Below are positions 17,681 to 26,705 of a stretch of DNA of 64,000 nucleotides, in pieces. Below the pieces are notes generated by a model. The model saw nothing but the letters and a program-made list of their open reading frames with translations, searched no databases and was not told the origin of the DNA. The DNA comes from an uncultured Paracoccaceae bacterium (GTDB taxonomy: Bacteria > Pseudomonadota > Alphaproteobacteria > Rhodobacterales > Rhodobacteraceae): contig CANNFE010000002.1 in NCBI GenBank assembly GCA_947503775.1, positions 557,415 to 621,414 of the forward strand. Reading direction: 5' to 3'. The translations under genes were made by a program, and so were the position numbers. Each line of letters starts with the position of its first letter. Within the stretch, counting starts at the first letter, position 1.

Positions 17681-18532
17681 TCAGATGTTGGCTTTGAGCC
17701 AGCCGGTGAAGGCCGTCAGGGCGGGGGAGGGCTCGCCGGGGCGGGTGACGAGGAAATAGCCCGCGCCCTCGTCCTCGAATTCGCCCAAGGCCACGAGCGC
17801 GCCGGAGGTCAGATCGGCATCGACATTGGCTCGGGTCTGCGCGGTCAGCCCGTGACCGGCCCTGACGGCGGCCAGAACGAGCGCGTTGCTGTCGAGATGT
17901 TCGATCCGGGTCTGGGATGTCACGAGGCCATGGCTGATCGCCCATTCGCGATGTTCGAAGCCGCGTTCCACGAAGTACCAGCAGCAGGCGGGCAGCGCGT
18001 TCACCTTGGCGAAAGTCGGGGAGGCGACAACGACAAAGGTGGCGGGCGAGAGTTTTTCCGCTTGCAGCCCGGGCCAGTTGCCGGAGCCATAGCGGATCGC
18101 CAGATCGGCCTCACCGCCTGCGACATCGGAGAGGCGGTTGGCAGGCTTAAGCGCGATCTCGATCCCGGGATGGGCCGCCCAGAAGGCGCCGAGGCGGGGC
18201 ATCAGCCAGTTTTCGGCGAAGGTCGGGGTCGTGGCGACGGTGAGCGGACGGCCAGCGATCTCTTCGCGCAGGCTCGTAATGCCGGTCGCGATCCGGTCGA
18301 AGCCATCGGCCAGCGCGGCCCCAAGGATCTGCCCGGCGGCGGTCGGCATCACGCCCTTGCCGGTCCGGTCGAGAAGCGGTGTGCCGAACTCGCCCTCGAG
18401 CGCGCGCAGATGTTGCGAGATGGCGGCGTGGGTCACATTGAGCGATTTGGCCGCCTCGGACAGGGATCCGCTGCGCGCGGCGGCATCGAAGGCGCGCAAG
18501 GCGGCAAGGGAGGGGATGGTCTTCCAGTCCAT
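17681..18532 (-). CDS. LysR-family transcriptional regulator (GcvA-like)
   Basis: 283 aa. N-terminal winged helix-turn-helix ([35 protein letters not shown]), then a periplasmic-binding-protein-like effector domain ([22 protein letters not shown]). The lineage is the GcvA/beta-lactamase-regulator type. A palindrome with an inner T-N11-A sits immediately upstream of its start codon, consistent with autoregulation. It is divergent from a small 54-codon gene, the obvious candidate target. The effector is unknown. Confidence 0.92.
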   Translation of the reverse strand: MDWKTIPSLAALRAFDAAARSGSLSEAAKSLNVTHAAISQHLRALEGEFGTPLLDRTGKGVMPTAAGQILGAALADGFDRIATGITSLREEIAGRPLTVATTPTFAENWLMPRLGAFWAAHPGIEIALKPANRLSDVAGGEADLAIRYGSGNWPGLQAEKLSPATFVVVASPTFAKVNALPACCWYFVERGFEHREWAISHGLVTSQTRIEHLDSNALVLAAVRAGHGLTAQTRANVDADLTSGALVALGEFEDEGAGYFLVTRPGEPSPALTAFTGWLKANI

Positions 18533-18535
18533 GGG

Positions 18536-18552
18536 TGTAAGTCCAGCTTACA
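18536..18552. promoter_or_regulatory. palindromic LysR-type operator
   Basis: TGTAAG-N5-CTTACA, a perfect 6-bp inverted repeat that contains the T-N11-A core (T18538, A18550) recognised by LysR-type regulators. It lies 4 bases upstream of the LysR start codon and about 77 bases from the divergent small gene. Confidence 0.55.
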
Positions 18553-18628
18553 GGTTCGAGATATTGCTGACTCGGTTTGAGTATAAGGAAAAGGTATTCC
18601 CTATGTCAGTCATAAAAGGAGATCTGAC

Positions 18629-18793
18629 ATGTTTGGATTGCTGAACGAGACGTTCCGCGCGGCCCTTCGCCAGGAGCGTCATCTGCCTTTTGAGAAAAGG
18701 AGGCACCGGACATCCTCTGCGGAGGAGCGTCGGCGCTTGATGGCGATCGTGGACCGACAGGGCGAGTGGTACTGGTGGAGAAACGGACGTTAG
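18629..18793 (+). CDS. small basic protein, 54 aa, divergent from LysR regulator
   Basis: ATG at 18629 with an excellent ribosome site (AAGGAG at 18616-18621, 7-base spacing) and TAG at 18791. The product begins MFGLLNETFRAALRQERH and ends GEWYWWRNGR; it is rich in Arg and has an aromatic cluster near the C-terminus. No membrane helix or cysteine. Third positions are G/C biased. It does not belong to a family I recognise. The ribosome site and the shared regulatory gap with the LysR gene are the main reasons to call it real. Confidence 0.62.
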   Translation: MFGLLNETFRAALRQERHLPFEKRRHRTSSAEERRRLMAIVDRQGEWYWWRNGR

Positions 18794-18803
18794 AGCCTCG
18801 GGA

Positions 18804-19835
18804 CTAGAGGTTGTCGGTGACGCGAAAACCGTCCGGGATGCGGTCATGGCCGGTGAAGATGAGATCGGCCATGACCTCTCCGATCAGGGGGGCCATGCCG
18901 AAGCCGATCTTGAACCCTCCGTTCGCGATGAAGATACCGCTGCGCCCGGGATGGGGGCCGAGCATCGGGGCGCGGCTGCGGGCCTTGGGGCGCAGGCCGG
19001 CCCAGCGGGCTATGATGCGGGCCTTGGCAAGGGCCGGCACGGCGACGCGCGCGCGATCAATGAGCGTTTCGAGCTGCGCGTCGGTGGAGAGATCCGTGAC
19101 ATCCCGCTCGGTGGTGGAGCCGATGGCGGTGGTGCCGTCGGTATGGGGGATGATATGGAGCGCCTCCGCGAAGAGCTGAGGGGCGCCTTTCGCATCGTGA
19201 TCGAGAAGGGCCGCCTGGCCTTTGATCGGCGTGCCGACCGTGCGGCCGAGTTCGGTCGAGAGGTCGGCAAGGCCTGATGTGCCGGTGGCCCAAACCTCGA
19301 TGGGGCCGTCCGGCGCGTGGGTCTGGATCTTTCCGCCCAAACTGTCGACCGCCCTGGCCAGTGCCTGCGTTGCCCGGTGCGGATGCAGGTGGGCGGAGAG
19401 CGTGTCGCGGATCCAGAGGCCGGTCGGGCTCACGGGAGCGAAGGGGCCGGGATCGGAGGTGATCTCCCACTCGGCCTTGCCCTGCCAGAGATCCTTTGCC
19501 GTCTCGGCGCGGCTGCTGGCAAGGGCGCGCGCGTCATCGTCCGGAATGGGCTGGAGGCGGCCCGATCGCAGATAGCCGGTTTTGAGGCCCGTTCGATCCG
19601 CGATGTCGGTCCAATATTCTTCTGCCATGAGAAGGCTTTCGAGCTGGAACGCCTTCTTGGGGTTCCAGTTTTCAGGCACGTGCGGTGCGAGCGCGCCCAC
19701 GATCCCGCCGCTGGCGCCGGAGGCGATGCCATTGGGATCGACGACGGTGACACGCGCGCCCCGGCGCAGGCAGGCATAGGCGACCGATAGGCCGAAGATA
19801 CCCGCGCCGCGTACGGTGAGATCGGCAATTGTCAT
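18804..19835 (-). CDS. FAD-dependent amino-acid oxidase-like protein, stand-alone MnmC oxidase half
   Basis: 343 aa DAO-fold flavoprotein: FAD-binding VRGAGIFGLSVAYACLRRGARV at the N-terminus, substrate-side GIVGALAPHVPENWNPKK, and C-terminal GFKIGFGMAPLIGEVMADL. It is head-to-head with a gene for the MnmC methyltransferase domain (52 bases apart), so its best role is the MnmC(o) step: oxidative removal of the carboxymethyl group of cmnm5(s2)U34 in tRNA to give nm5(s2)U. Glycine oxidase (ThiO) is the alternative; no thi genes are nearby. Confidence 0.75.
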   Translation of the reverse strand: MTIADLTVRGAGIFGLSVAYACLRRGARVTVVDPNGIASGASGGIVGALAPHVPENWNPKKAFQLESLLMAEEYWTDIADRTGLKTGYLRSGRLQPIPDDDARALASSRAETAKDLWQGKAEWEITSDPGPFAPVSPTGLWIRDTLSAHLHPHRATQALARAVDSLGGKIQTHAPDGPIEVWATGTSGLADLSTELGRTVGTPIKGQAALLDHDAKGAPQLFAEALHIIPHTDGTTAIGSTTERDVTDLSTDAQLETLIDRARVAVPALAKARIIARWAGLRPKARSRAPMLGPHPGRSGIFIANGGFKIGFGMAPLIGEVMADLIFTGHDRIPDGFRVTDNL

Positions 19836-19887
19836 CGCGCGGTCGCCTCGTCATTGTCACGTTGAGACCCGCTTAGGATATCCCGCC

Positions 19888-20544
19888 ATGACAGGCCAGA
19901 TCGCGTGGAAGGACGGCACGCCTCTTTCGGTGCGCTTTGACGATCCCTATTACTCGCTGCAGGATGGGCTTGCCGAGACGGAGCATGTATTTCTGCGCGG
20001 CAACCGGATCGAGGAAAGGCTGGGCGGCCCGCTTCGCGTGGCGGAGCTGGGCTTCGGTACGGGGCTGAGCTTTCTGGCGCTGTGGCGGCTTTGGGAGACG
20101 GGGCCGCGTGCGCCGCTGAGCTTTACGTCCTTCGAGATGGCGCTGCCGGGCGGCGATGATATGCGGCGGGCTTTGGCGCAGTTTCCGGAGCTTGGGGCGC
20201 TGGCAGGGCGACTCTTGGCCGAGCCGCTGGAGGCGGGCGCGCACGAGGTGGCGCCGGGATTGCGGTTGGAGATCATCGCGGGGGATGCGCGGGAGACCTT
20301 GCCGAAGTGGGCCGGGCAGGCCGATGCGTGGTTTCTGGACGGGTTTTCGCCGGCGAAGAACCCCGAGCTGTGGGAACCGGAGCTGATGGCGGACGTGGCG
20401 CGGCACACGGTGGCGGGCGGGAGCTTTGCGACCTATACCGCCGCGGGACATGTGCGGCGCGCCCTCGATGCGGCGGGGTTCGAGGTCAGCCGCGTTCCGG
20501 GCTTTGGGCGCAAGCGGCATATGAGCGTCGGGCACCTGCGATGA
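19888..20544 (+). CDS. mnmD: tRNA 5-(aminomethyl)-2-thiouridine-methyltransferase MnmD (MnmC methyltransferase domain)
   Basis: 218 aa from ATG 19888 (MTGQIAWKDGTPLSVRFDDPYYS). The DUF752 methyltransferase shows FDDPYYS, the SAM-binding ELGFGTGLSFLALW and the diagnostic DAWFLDGFSPAKNPELWEPEL. It methylates nm5(s2)U34 to mnm5(s2)U34 in tRNAs reading split-box codons. In E. coli this is the N-terminal half of the fused MnmC; here it is separate, with the oxidase half divergent next door. Confidence 0.9.
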   Translation: MTGQIAWKDGTPLSVRFDDPYYSLQDGLAETEHVFLRGNRIEERLGGPLRVAELGFGTGLSFLALWRLWETGPRAPLSFTSFEMALPGGDDMRRALAQFPELGALAGRLLAEPLEAGAHEVAPGLRLEIIAGDARETLPKWAGQADAWFLDGFSPAKNPELWEPELMADVARHTVAGGSFATYTAAGHVRRALDAAGFEVSRVPGFGRKRHMSVGHLR

Positions 20545-21404
20545 GCGGCACGCGGCTGGGCATCGCCTTGATGGTGCTGACGACCTTTGTCTTTGCGGTT
20601 CAGGACGGGATCTCGCGGCATCTGGCGGGTGAATACAACGTGCTGATGATCGTGATGATCCGGTACTGGTTCTTTGCCGCTTTCGTGATCGCGATCGCGG
20701 CCCGGAGGGAAGGATCGGTCCGCAAGGCCGCGGCAACGCGGCAGCCGGTTTTGCAGGCGTTTCGGGGCGTGCTGCTGGCGGCCGAGATCTGTGTGATGGT
20801 GCTGGCCTTCACGATCCTGGGGCTGGTGGAGAGCCACGCGATCTTCATCTGCTATCCGCTTTTGGTCGCCGCCTTGTCCGGTCCCGTTCTGGGTGAGCGG
20901 GTCGGCTGGCGGCGGTGGGTGGCGATTGGCGTCGGCTTTGTCGGTGTGCTGGTGATCCTGCGGCCCGGGGCCGGGGTCTTTGCGGTCGAGGCGGTGATCC
21001 CGCTGATCTCGGCGCTGATGTTCGCGCTTTACGGGCTGCTGACGCGGTACGCGGCGCGCAAGGACAGGGCGGCGACGAGCTTTTTCTGGACGGGGACGAC
21101 CGGGGCGGTTGCGATGACGGTGGTGGGGGTCTGGGCGTGGGAGCCGATGACGCTGCCCGATTGGGGCTGGATGGCGGCCCTCTGCGTGACGGGCGTGACC
21201 GGCCATTGGCTGCTTATCCGCTGTTATGAGGTGGCCGAGGCCAGCGCGGTGCAGCCCTTTGCCTATTTCCAGCTGGTCTTTGGCGCGGTGATCGGAGTGA
21301 GCGTTTTCGGAGAGGTCATCGCGCCGAATGTGGCAATCGGCGCGACGATTGTCGTGGCGGCGGGGCTTTTCACTCTGTGGCGGGAGCGTCCTCGGGCGGG
21401 TTAG
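20541..21404 (+). CDS. DMT-superfamily transporter, EamA family
   Basis: 287 aa with ten hydrophobic segments forming two EamA repeats (about residues 1-135 and 145-280), for example YPLLVAALSGPVLGERVGWRRWVAIGV at the end of the first. An inner-membrane drug/metabolite exporter of unknown substrate. ATG overlaps the mnmD stop (ATGA at 20541-20544). Its 3' end overlaps the convergent lytic transglycosylase by 35 bases, so both C-termini are read from the same DNA. Confidence 0.9.
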   Translation: MSGTRLGIALMVLTTFVFAVQDGISRHLAGEYNVLMIVMIRYWFFAAFVIAIAARREGSVRKAAATRQPVLQAFRGVLLAAEICVMVLAFTILGLVESHAIFICYPLLVAALSGPVLGERVGWRRWVAIGVGFVGVLVILRPGAGVFAVEAVIPLISALMFALYGLLTRYAARKDRAATSFFWTGTTGAVAMTVVGVWAWEPMTLPDWGWMAALCVTGVTGHWLLIRCYEVAEASAVQPFAYFQLVFGAVIGVSVFGEVIAPNVAIGATIVVAAGLFTLWRERPRAG

Positions 21405-23538
21405 GCGCGATCTCGAAGATCGGGGTCGGTCCCTGGGTCGAGACAGAGCCTTGCGCAACGGGCCGCGCCTGCGGGCGGAACGTGTCGAGGCCGCGGTCCT
21501 GATCGGCGACGAGCACATCGACATCGCGCGCCGAGGGACGGGCGTTGGGCCGGGTGATCGGCTTGATCCCCTTGATGAGCTGCTCGAAGTCCACCGGATT
21601 GGCGCGACCTGTCAGACGGGCTTCGTAGACGGGCATGCTTTCGGTGACGCGCATGACGTAGTTGCGAGTCTCGCGGAACGGGATGTGCTCGATCCAGTCG
21701 ACGGCATCCACGCCTTCGAGCCGAGGATCGCCCTCCGTATCGGTCCATCGCAGGGGGCGGCCCGGACCGGCATTGTAGCCCGCTGCGATCATGACGGGCG
21801 TGTTGCCCATCCGGCCCTTGAGCCATTCGAGATAGGCGATGCCAAGGCGTGCATTATAGGGCGGGTCGGTCGTCAGCCTGGCTTTGACATAAGGTTCCCC
21901 GAGCCAGCCGGAGACCTCGCGCGCGGTGGCGGGCATCAGCTGCATGAGGCCCTGCGCGCCGACCGGGGAGGAGACGACCGGATCGAACTCGCTTTCGCGG
22001 CGGGCGATGGCGAGAGCGAGGGATTGCGGGACATCCATTCGCTCGTCGGCGAGGGGATGCAGCGGGAAATAAATCTCGGGCAGGACGATCCCGCGTTCGG
22101 CCGCTCGTTTGCCGACGCGGACGGCGATATGGGAGGCGCCGCGCTCGGTCAGCAGGTGGCTGAGCTGTCCCAGCTCCGTCCGGTCCAGATCATCGGAAAG
22201 GCGCAGGAAAAACACCTCTGCCATGGAGCGGCGACCGGCCTCTTCGAGCCACATCGCAACCTTGGCGACGTCGGTCTGCGCCCAGTCGGCGGTGCGCCAG
22301 TCGCCGAACCGGTCTGTTCCGGCCAGCGACTGATCGGCGGGCATGTTGGCCTTCTGCGCGGCAAGCAGACCATAGAAGGCCGTCTGATATTGCCCCGCGC
22401 GGCGATAGGCGGTCTGGGCTGCATTGACGGCGCCGATCTCGTCCAGCGCGCGCCCCTGCCAATAGCCCGCCCGACCAATAGAAATCGGGGTTCTGGCGGT
22501 CCGATCGAGGTTCGAGAAATGGCGGTAGGCAGTGACGGGATCGTCCATCTTGCGCAAGGCGAGATAGCCCGAAAGCCATTCCAGATCGGTAAAGGCGATG
22601 CCGGATGTGGTGAAATGGGTCGAGGCGAGCGTGTAGGCCAGATCAATATTGTCCGCGCGCATGGCGCGGCGCGCGATCTGCCTGCGCTGGTTGGACCAGG
22701 CTTGCGGCTGGCCCAGCGCCTCGGCGCTGGTCGACTGGGCGACCAAAAGCTCGATCGCGTTGTCGGTCAGACCCTTGCCCATCCGCCAGCGGAAGCGTTC
22801 GTAGGCGAGGCCGGGATGGTTTGCGAGCTCTTCGGGGACCGCTTCGATCAACGCGTCGAGATTGCCGGAATTGCGGCGCAGCGCGATACGGGCCCTGGCC
22901 AGTGCCTGCCAGTCTTCGTCCAGGCGTGAGATCAGGCGCTGGGCATCGGTGATGCGGCCGCGCCAGAGCATCGTGTCGATGCGGGTTTCGTGATGGGGCG
23001 CGAGCAGCGTGCGGTTCTCGCGCAGCATCCGGTCATAGACCGCATCGGTCAGCGGCATGGTCTGCCATGCCTCGATCAGCAGCGCCTTGGCCTCGTCCGT
23101 GCGGCCCGTTGCGCGCAGGGCGTCGGCCAGCCTCAGAACGCCGATCCCGGTCTGGGGCTCGTGCTCGCCCAGATAGTCCAGCACCGATTGCGCGGCGATG
23201 CTGCGCGGCATCTTCTTTTCGCCCTCGGCTCGGATGCGGTCCATCATCGGCCAGTTCGGATTGGCGGCGATGAACCGGGCGTAATCCTCAAAGCGCCCGC
23301 CGCCATCGCGCAGGAGCCGCCACGTGACGAAGGTCGCGCCTTCGGGGCCTGCGCCCGAGGCGATCGTGCGGGCTGTGGTCCAGTCGCCCGATGCCATCTC
23401 GCGCAACGCGAGGTTGATGAACTCGGCCGGCGTCTTTTCAGCGGCTGGCGCGCTTGTTTCACTGGAGGGCGCGTCCTGGGCGGAGGAAAATGTCGCGAAG
23501 GACAGGCCTGCGGCGCAGGCAATGGCGAATCTGAGCAT
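21370..23538 (-). CDS. soluble lytic murein transglycosylase, Slt70-like
   Basis: 722 aa from ATG 23538, giving a signal peptide (MLRFAIACAAGLSFATFSSAQ); the frame could extend upstream but without reason. A long alpha-helical superhelix (about residues 40-540) is followed by the catalytic SLT domain: ALAIARRESEFDP (Glu catalyst), GLMQLMPATAREV and AAGYNAGPGRPLRW. A periplasmic enzyme cleaving MurNAc-GlcNAc bonds with 1,6-anhydro product formation. The disordered C-terminus (PTPIFEIAPNPPEDAPATE) is where it overlaps the convergent transporter gene. Confidence 0.93.
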   Translation of the reverse strand: MLRFAIACAAGLSFATFSSAQDAPSSETSAPAAEKTPAEFINLALREMASGDWTTARTIASGAGPEGATFVTWRLLRDGGGRFEDYARFIAANPNWPMMDRIRAEGEKKMPRSIAAQSVLDYLGEHEPQTGIGVLRLADALRATGRTDEAKALLIEAWQTMPLTDAVYDRMLRENRTLLAPHHETRIDTMLWRGRITDAQRLISRLDEDWQALARARIALRRNSGNLDALIEAVPEELANHPGLAYERFRWRMGKGLTDNAIELLVAQSTSAEALGQPQAWSNQRRQIARRAMRADNIDLAYTLASTHFTTSGIAFTDLEWLSGYLALRKMDDPVTAYRHFSNLDRTARTPISIGRAGYWQGRALDEIGAVNAAQTAYRRAGQYQTAFYGLLAAQKANMPADQSLAGTDRFGDWRTADWAQTDVAKVAMWLEEAGRRSMAEVFFLRLSDDLDRTELGQLSHLLTERGASHIAVRVGKRAAERGIVLPEIYFPLHPLADERMDVPQSLALAIARRESEFDPVVSSPVGAQGLMQLMPATAREVSGWLGEPYVKARLTTDPPYNARLGIAYLEWLKGRMGNTPVMIAAGYNAGPGRPLRWTDTEGDPRLEGVDAVDWIEHIPFRETRNYVMRVTESMPVYEARLTGRANPVDFEQLIKGIKPITRPNARPSARDVDVLVADQDRGLDTFRPQARPVAQGSVSTQGPTPIFEIAPNPPEDAPATE

Positions 23539-23678
23539 CGTGTCGATATCCCGTTTCGGTTGCCGCGATGGTATCCGAGGCTGTCCGTCAGACAACTCAC
23601 AAACTTGGCAAAGGTTCGGATCCAGCCTAGGTTCGCGCCGATTTGGCCACTCTAGCCGTTTCTCTAAAGGAAAGCCCA

Positions 23679-24548
23679 ATGTTTTCAGGATCGATGCCCG
23701 CCCTCGTCACTCCGTTCAAGGACGGCGCGCTCGACCTCGAAACGCTTGGAGAGCTGGTCGAGTGGCAGATTGCCGCCGGAAGCACCGGTCTGGTGCCCGT
23801 CGGCACCACCGGAGAGAGCCCAACGCTGAGCCACAAGGAGCACGATAAGGTCGTTGCCGCAGTGATCGAGGCGGCCGCAGGTCGGGTGCCGGTGATTGCA
23901 GGCGCCGGGTCGAACAATACAGACGAGGCGGTGCGTCTGGTCGAGGCGGCCAAGAGCGCCGGTGCCGCTGCCGCCCTGGTCGTGACGCCCTATTACAATC
24001 GCCCGACGCAGCGCGGGCTGATCGCCCATTTCGAAGCGGTGGCCGAGATCGGGGTGCCGATCATCATCTACAATATCCCGCCGCGATCGGTCATCGACAT
24101 GACGCCCGCCACAATGGGCACCCTGGCGCGGCGTCCCAACATCGTCGGCGTTAAGGATGCCACCGGAGACATCACCCGCGTGTCCAAGCAGCGCGCCACC
24201 TGCGGCACGGATTTCGTGCAGCTGAGTGGTGAGGACGCCTCGGCCCTCGGCTTCAACGCCCATGGCGGTGTCGGATGCATTTCGGTCACGGCCAATGTCG
24301 CGCCGGAGCTTTGTGCGGAGTTTCAGGCGGCGACATTGAAGGGCGACTACAAAGCGGCGCTGGATCTGCAGGACCGGCTGATGCCGCTGCATACGGCGCT
24401 CTTTGCGGAGCCCGGATTGTGCGGAGCGAAATATGCTCTGTCATTGATGGGGCGCTGCACGGATGAGGTGCGCAAGCCCTTGGTGCCACTGGAGCAGGGC
24501 AGCCGGATCGCCATCAAGGATGCGATGGCGGATCTGGGACTGATCTGA
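23679..24548 (+). CDS. dapA: 4-hydroxy-tetrahydrodipicolinate synthase
   Basis: 289 aa from ATG 23679 ([16 protein letters not shown]) with AAAGGAAA upstream. The (beta/alpha)8 barrel motifs GTTGESPTL, the Tyr relay in [10 protein letters not shown] and the Schiff-base lysine in GVKDATGD are present. It condenses pyruvate with aspartate semialdehyde in lysine/diaminopimelate synthesis. The 140-base gap upstream, shared with the divergent transglycosylase, holds the promoters of both cell-wall-related genes. Confidence 0.96.
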   Translation: MFSGSMPALVTPFKDGALDLETLGELVEWQIAAGSTGLVPVGTTGESPTLSHKEHDKVVAAVIEAAAGRVPVIAGAGSNNTDEAVRLVEAAKSAGAAAALVVTPYYNRPTQRGLIAHFEAVAEIGVPIIIYNIPPRSVIDMTPATMGTLARRPNIVGVKDATGDITRVSKQRATCGTDFVQLSGEDASALGFNAHGGVGCISVTANVAPELCAEFQAATLKGDYKAALDLQDRLMPLHTALFAEPGLCGAKYALSLMGRCTDEVRKPLVPLEQGSRIAIKDAMADLGLI

Positions 24549-24564
24549 AGCGGGAGGCCTGACG

Positions 24565-24966
24565 ATGCCAAAGCTGTCACATCTCGATCATCTGGTTCTG
24601 ACCGTCGGCGATCTTGACCGGACCGTTGCATTTTATGCGGGCGTTCTGGGGATGCGGGCCGAGACGTTCTATCCGGCCGATGGATCGACGCGGGTCGCTC
24701 TGACCTTTGGATCGCAGAAGATCAACCTGCACGAGGCAGGCCGGGAATTCGAGCCGAAGGCGGCCGCGGCCACGGCGGGCAGCGCGGATTTATGTTTCTT
24801 GACAGAGGCTTCTTTGGAGGACTGGCGCGCCGCTTTCGATGCTGCGGGGGTGGCGATCGAGGAAGGGCCGGTTCGGCGAACCGGCGCGACCGGGCCGATC
24901 CTGTCGCTTTATGTCCGCGATCCGGACGGGAACCTGATCGAGGTGTCGGTGGCCTTGGATGAGTGA
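24565..24966 (+). CDS. VOC-family (glyoxalase/bleomycin-resistance fold) protein
   Basis: 133 aa single VOC domain: LSHLDHLVLTVGDLDRTVAFY at the start, a metal-ligand His in KINLHEAGRE and the C-terminal LYVRDPDGNLIEVS with its Glu ligand. It resembles the YaeR/virulence-protein subgroup of metal-dependent lyases/dioxygenases; the reaction is unknown. It overlaps the ThDP enzyme gene by 8 bases, so the two are translationally linked. Confidence 0.88.
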   Translation: MPKLSHLDHLVLTVGDLDRTVAFYAGVLGMRAETFYPADGSTRVALTFGSQKINLHEAGREFEPKAAAATAGSADLCFLTEASLEDWRAAFDAAGVAIEEGPVRRTGATGPILSLYVRDPDGNLIEVSVALDE

Positions 24967-26614
24967 GCGGCATGGCGGGCAGATCCTTGTCGATCACCTG
25001 AAGGCCTTCGGGGTCCGGCGGGTCTTTTGCGTGCCCGGAGAGAGCTTTCTGGCCGCGCTGGACGGGCTTTACGGCAGCGGGATCGAGACGGTCGTCTGCC
25101 GCCATGAAGGCGGGGCCGCGATGATGGCGGAGGCGCATGGCAAACTGACAGGCGCGCCCGGCGTGGCCTTTGTCACACGGGGACCTGGGGCGTGCAATGC
25201 GTCGTCTGGCGTGCATGTGGCGCGGCAGGATTCGACGCCGATGGTCCTTTTCGTGGGGCAGATCGCGCGGGGGCACCGGGATCGGGAGGCGTTCCAGGAG
25301 GTCGACTATCGCGCGATGTTCGGGCCTCTGGCGAAATGGGTGGCCGAGGTGGACGATACAGCGCGGCTTCCGGAATACCTTGCCCGGGCCTGGCGGATCG
25401 CCATGAGCGGGCGACCCGGGCCGGTGGTTCTTGCGCTGCCTGAGGATGTGTTGAGCGGCACGGCCAAGGCCGCGGATCGGGGCGCACCGGCGGTGCAGGA
25501 GACGGCCGACTATCGCCCGGTGGCCGCGCGGATCGCGGAACGTCTGGCGAGGGCCGAGCGGCCGATGATCGTTGCGGGCGGCCCGCTTTGGTCGGCGCAG
25601 GCAGCTAAGGATCTGGGCGCGTTTTCAGAGGCTTGGAAGATCCCCGTCGCGATTGGGTTTCGGCGGCAGGATTACATGGACAACCGGCATCCCTGCTATG
25701 CGGGCGATCTGAATGTCGGGGTCAATCCGCAGCTCTGGGCGCGGATGCGGCAGGCCGATCTGTTGCTGGTTCTGGGCTCGCGGCTGGGGGATATCGAGAC
25801 GGGGAGCTATGCCAGACCCGATCCGCTGGAGGCGGGATCGGCGATCGTGCATGTCCATGCGGACCCAGATGAGATCGGGCGGGTTTATCCGGCCGAGATG
25901 GCTGTCTGTGCGCCTGCCCCGGTGGTTCTGGCGGCCCTGGCCGAAGTTGCGGTCACGCGGCGTTGGGAGGCGTGGTGCGCCGAGGCGCGGGCCGAGTATG
26001 AGCATTGGATCACCCCGCAGGAGACGCCGGGGGCCGTCAAGCTCGAACGGGTTGTTAACTGGTTGTCCGATACGTTGCCCGAAGAGACGATCCTTACGAA
26101 TGGGGCGGGAAACTATGCGGCTTGGCTTCATCGGTACTTTGTTTACAAACGGTTCGGAACGCAGCTTGCTCCGACAAGTGGGTCGATGGGCTATGGCTTT
26201 CCGGCGGCGATTGCGGCGGCGCTTGAACATAAGGGCCGGCCGGTTGTCTGCTTTGCCGGGGACGGGTGTTTTCAGATGACCCTGAACGAGGCCTCCACGG
26301 CGGCGCAATACGGCGCGGATGTCACTGTTATCGTTGTCAATAACGGGCGGTACGGGACGATCCGGATGCATCAGGAAAAAACCTATCCCGGGCGCGTCAG
26401 CGGGACCGACCTGGCCAATCCCGACTTTGCCGCCCTGGCCCGGGCCTATGGCGGGCAAGGCTGGGTTGTCGAACGAACGGAAGATTTTCCGTCTATTTAT
26501 CAAAAGGTTGTCGGTCAGTCGGGGTTGCGGCTTATCGAGTTGAAGGTCGATCCAGAGGCGCTTTCGACCGGTCAAAGCCTGAGCGAGGCGCGGGCGGCGG
26601 GAAAAGGTAAATGA
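24959..26614 (+). CDS. thiamine-diphosphate-dependent enzyme, acetolactate synthase-like
   Basis: 551 aa with the three-domain POX/AHAS architecture: PYR domain with the catalytic Glu50 (VVCRHEGGAAMMAEAHGK), a central domain (LLLVLGSRLGDIETG), and the ThDP-binding PP domain with GDGCFQMTLNEAS...VNNGRYGT (GDG-X25-NN). It lacks an associated small regulatory subunit, so it is more likely a catabolic or IlvB-like enzyme (for example a decarboxylase or sulfoacetaldehyde-type lyase) than biosynthetic AHAS. The substrate is open. Confidence 0.88.
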   Translation: MSERHGGQILVDHLKAFGVRRVFCVPGESFLAALDGLYGSGIETVVCRHEGGAAMMAEAHGKLTGAPGVAFVTRGPGACNASSGVHVARQDSTPMVLFVGQIARGHRDREAFQEVDYRAMFGPLAKWVAEVDDTARLPEYLARAWRIAMSGRPGPVVLALPEDVLSGTAKAADRGAPAVQETADYRPVAARIAERLARAERPMIVAGGPLWSAQAAKDLGAFSEAWKIPVAIGFRRQDYMDNRHPCYAGDLNVGVNPQLWARMRQADLLLVLGSRLGDIETGSYARPDPLEAGSAIVHVHADPDEIGRVYPAEMAVCAPAPVVLAALAEVAVTRRWEAWCAEARAEYEHWITPQETPGAVKLERVVNWLSDTLPEETILTNGAGNYAAWLHRYFVYKRFGTQLAPTSGSMGYGFPAAIAAALEHKGRPVVCFAGDGCFQMTLNEASTAAQYGADVTVIVVNNGRYGTIRMHQEKTYPGRVSGTDLANPDFAALARAYGGQGWVVERTEDFPSIYQKVVGQSGLRLIELKVDPEALSTGQSLSEARAAGKGK

Positions 26615-26705
26615 TTTCGCCTCTTTTCCTAACGACTTTCTTAACGGCGCCAAACTTTTGCCGGGCTCTGGGGGTAGGGACGCGGCAGAGAAGGGGCTTT
26701 TTCTG

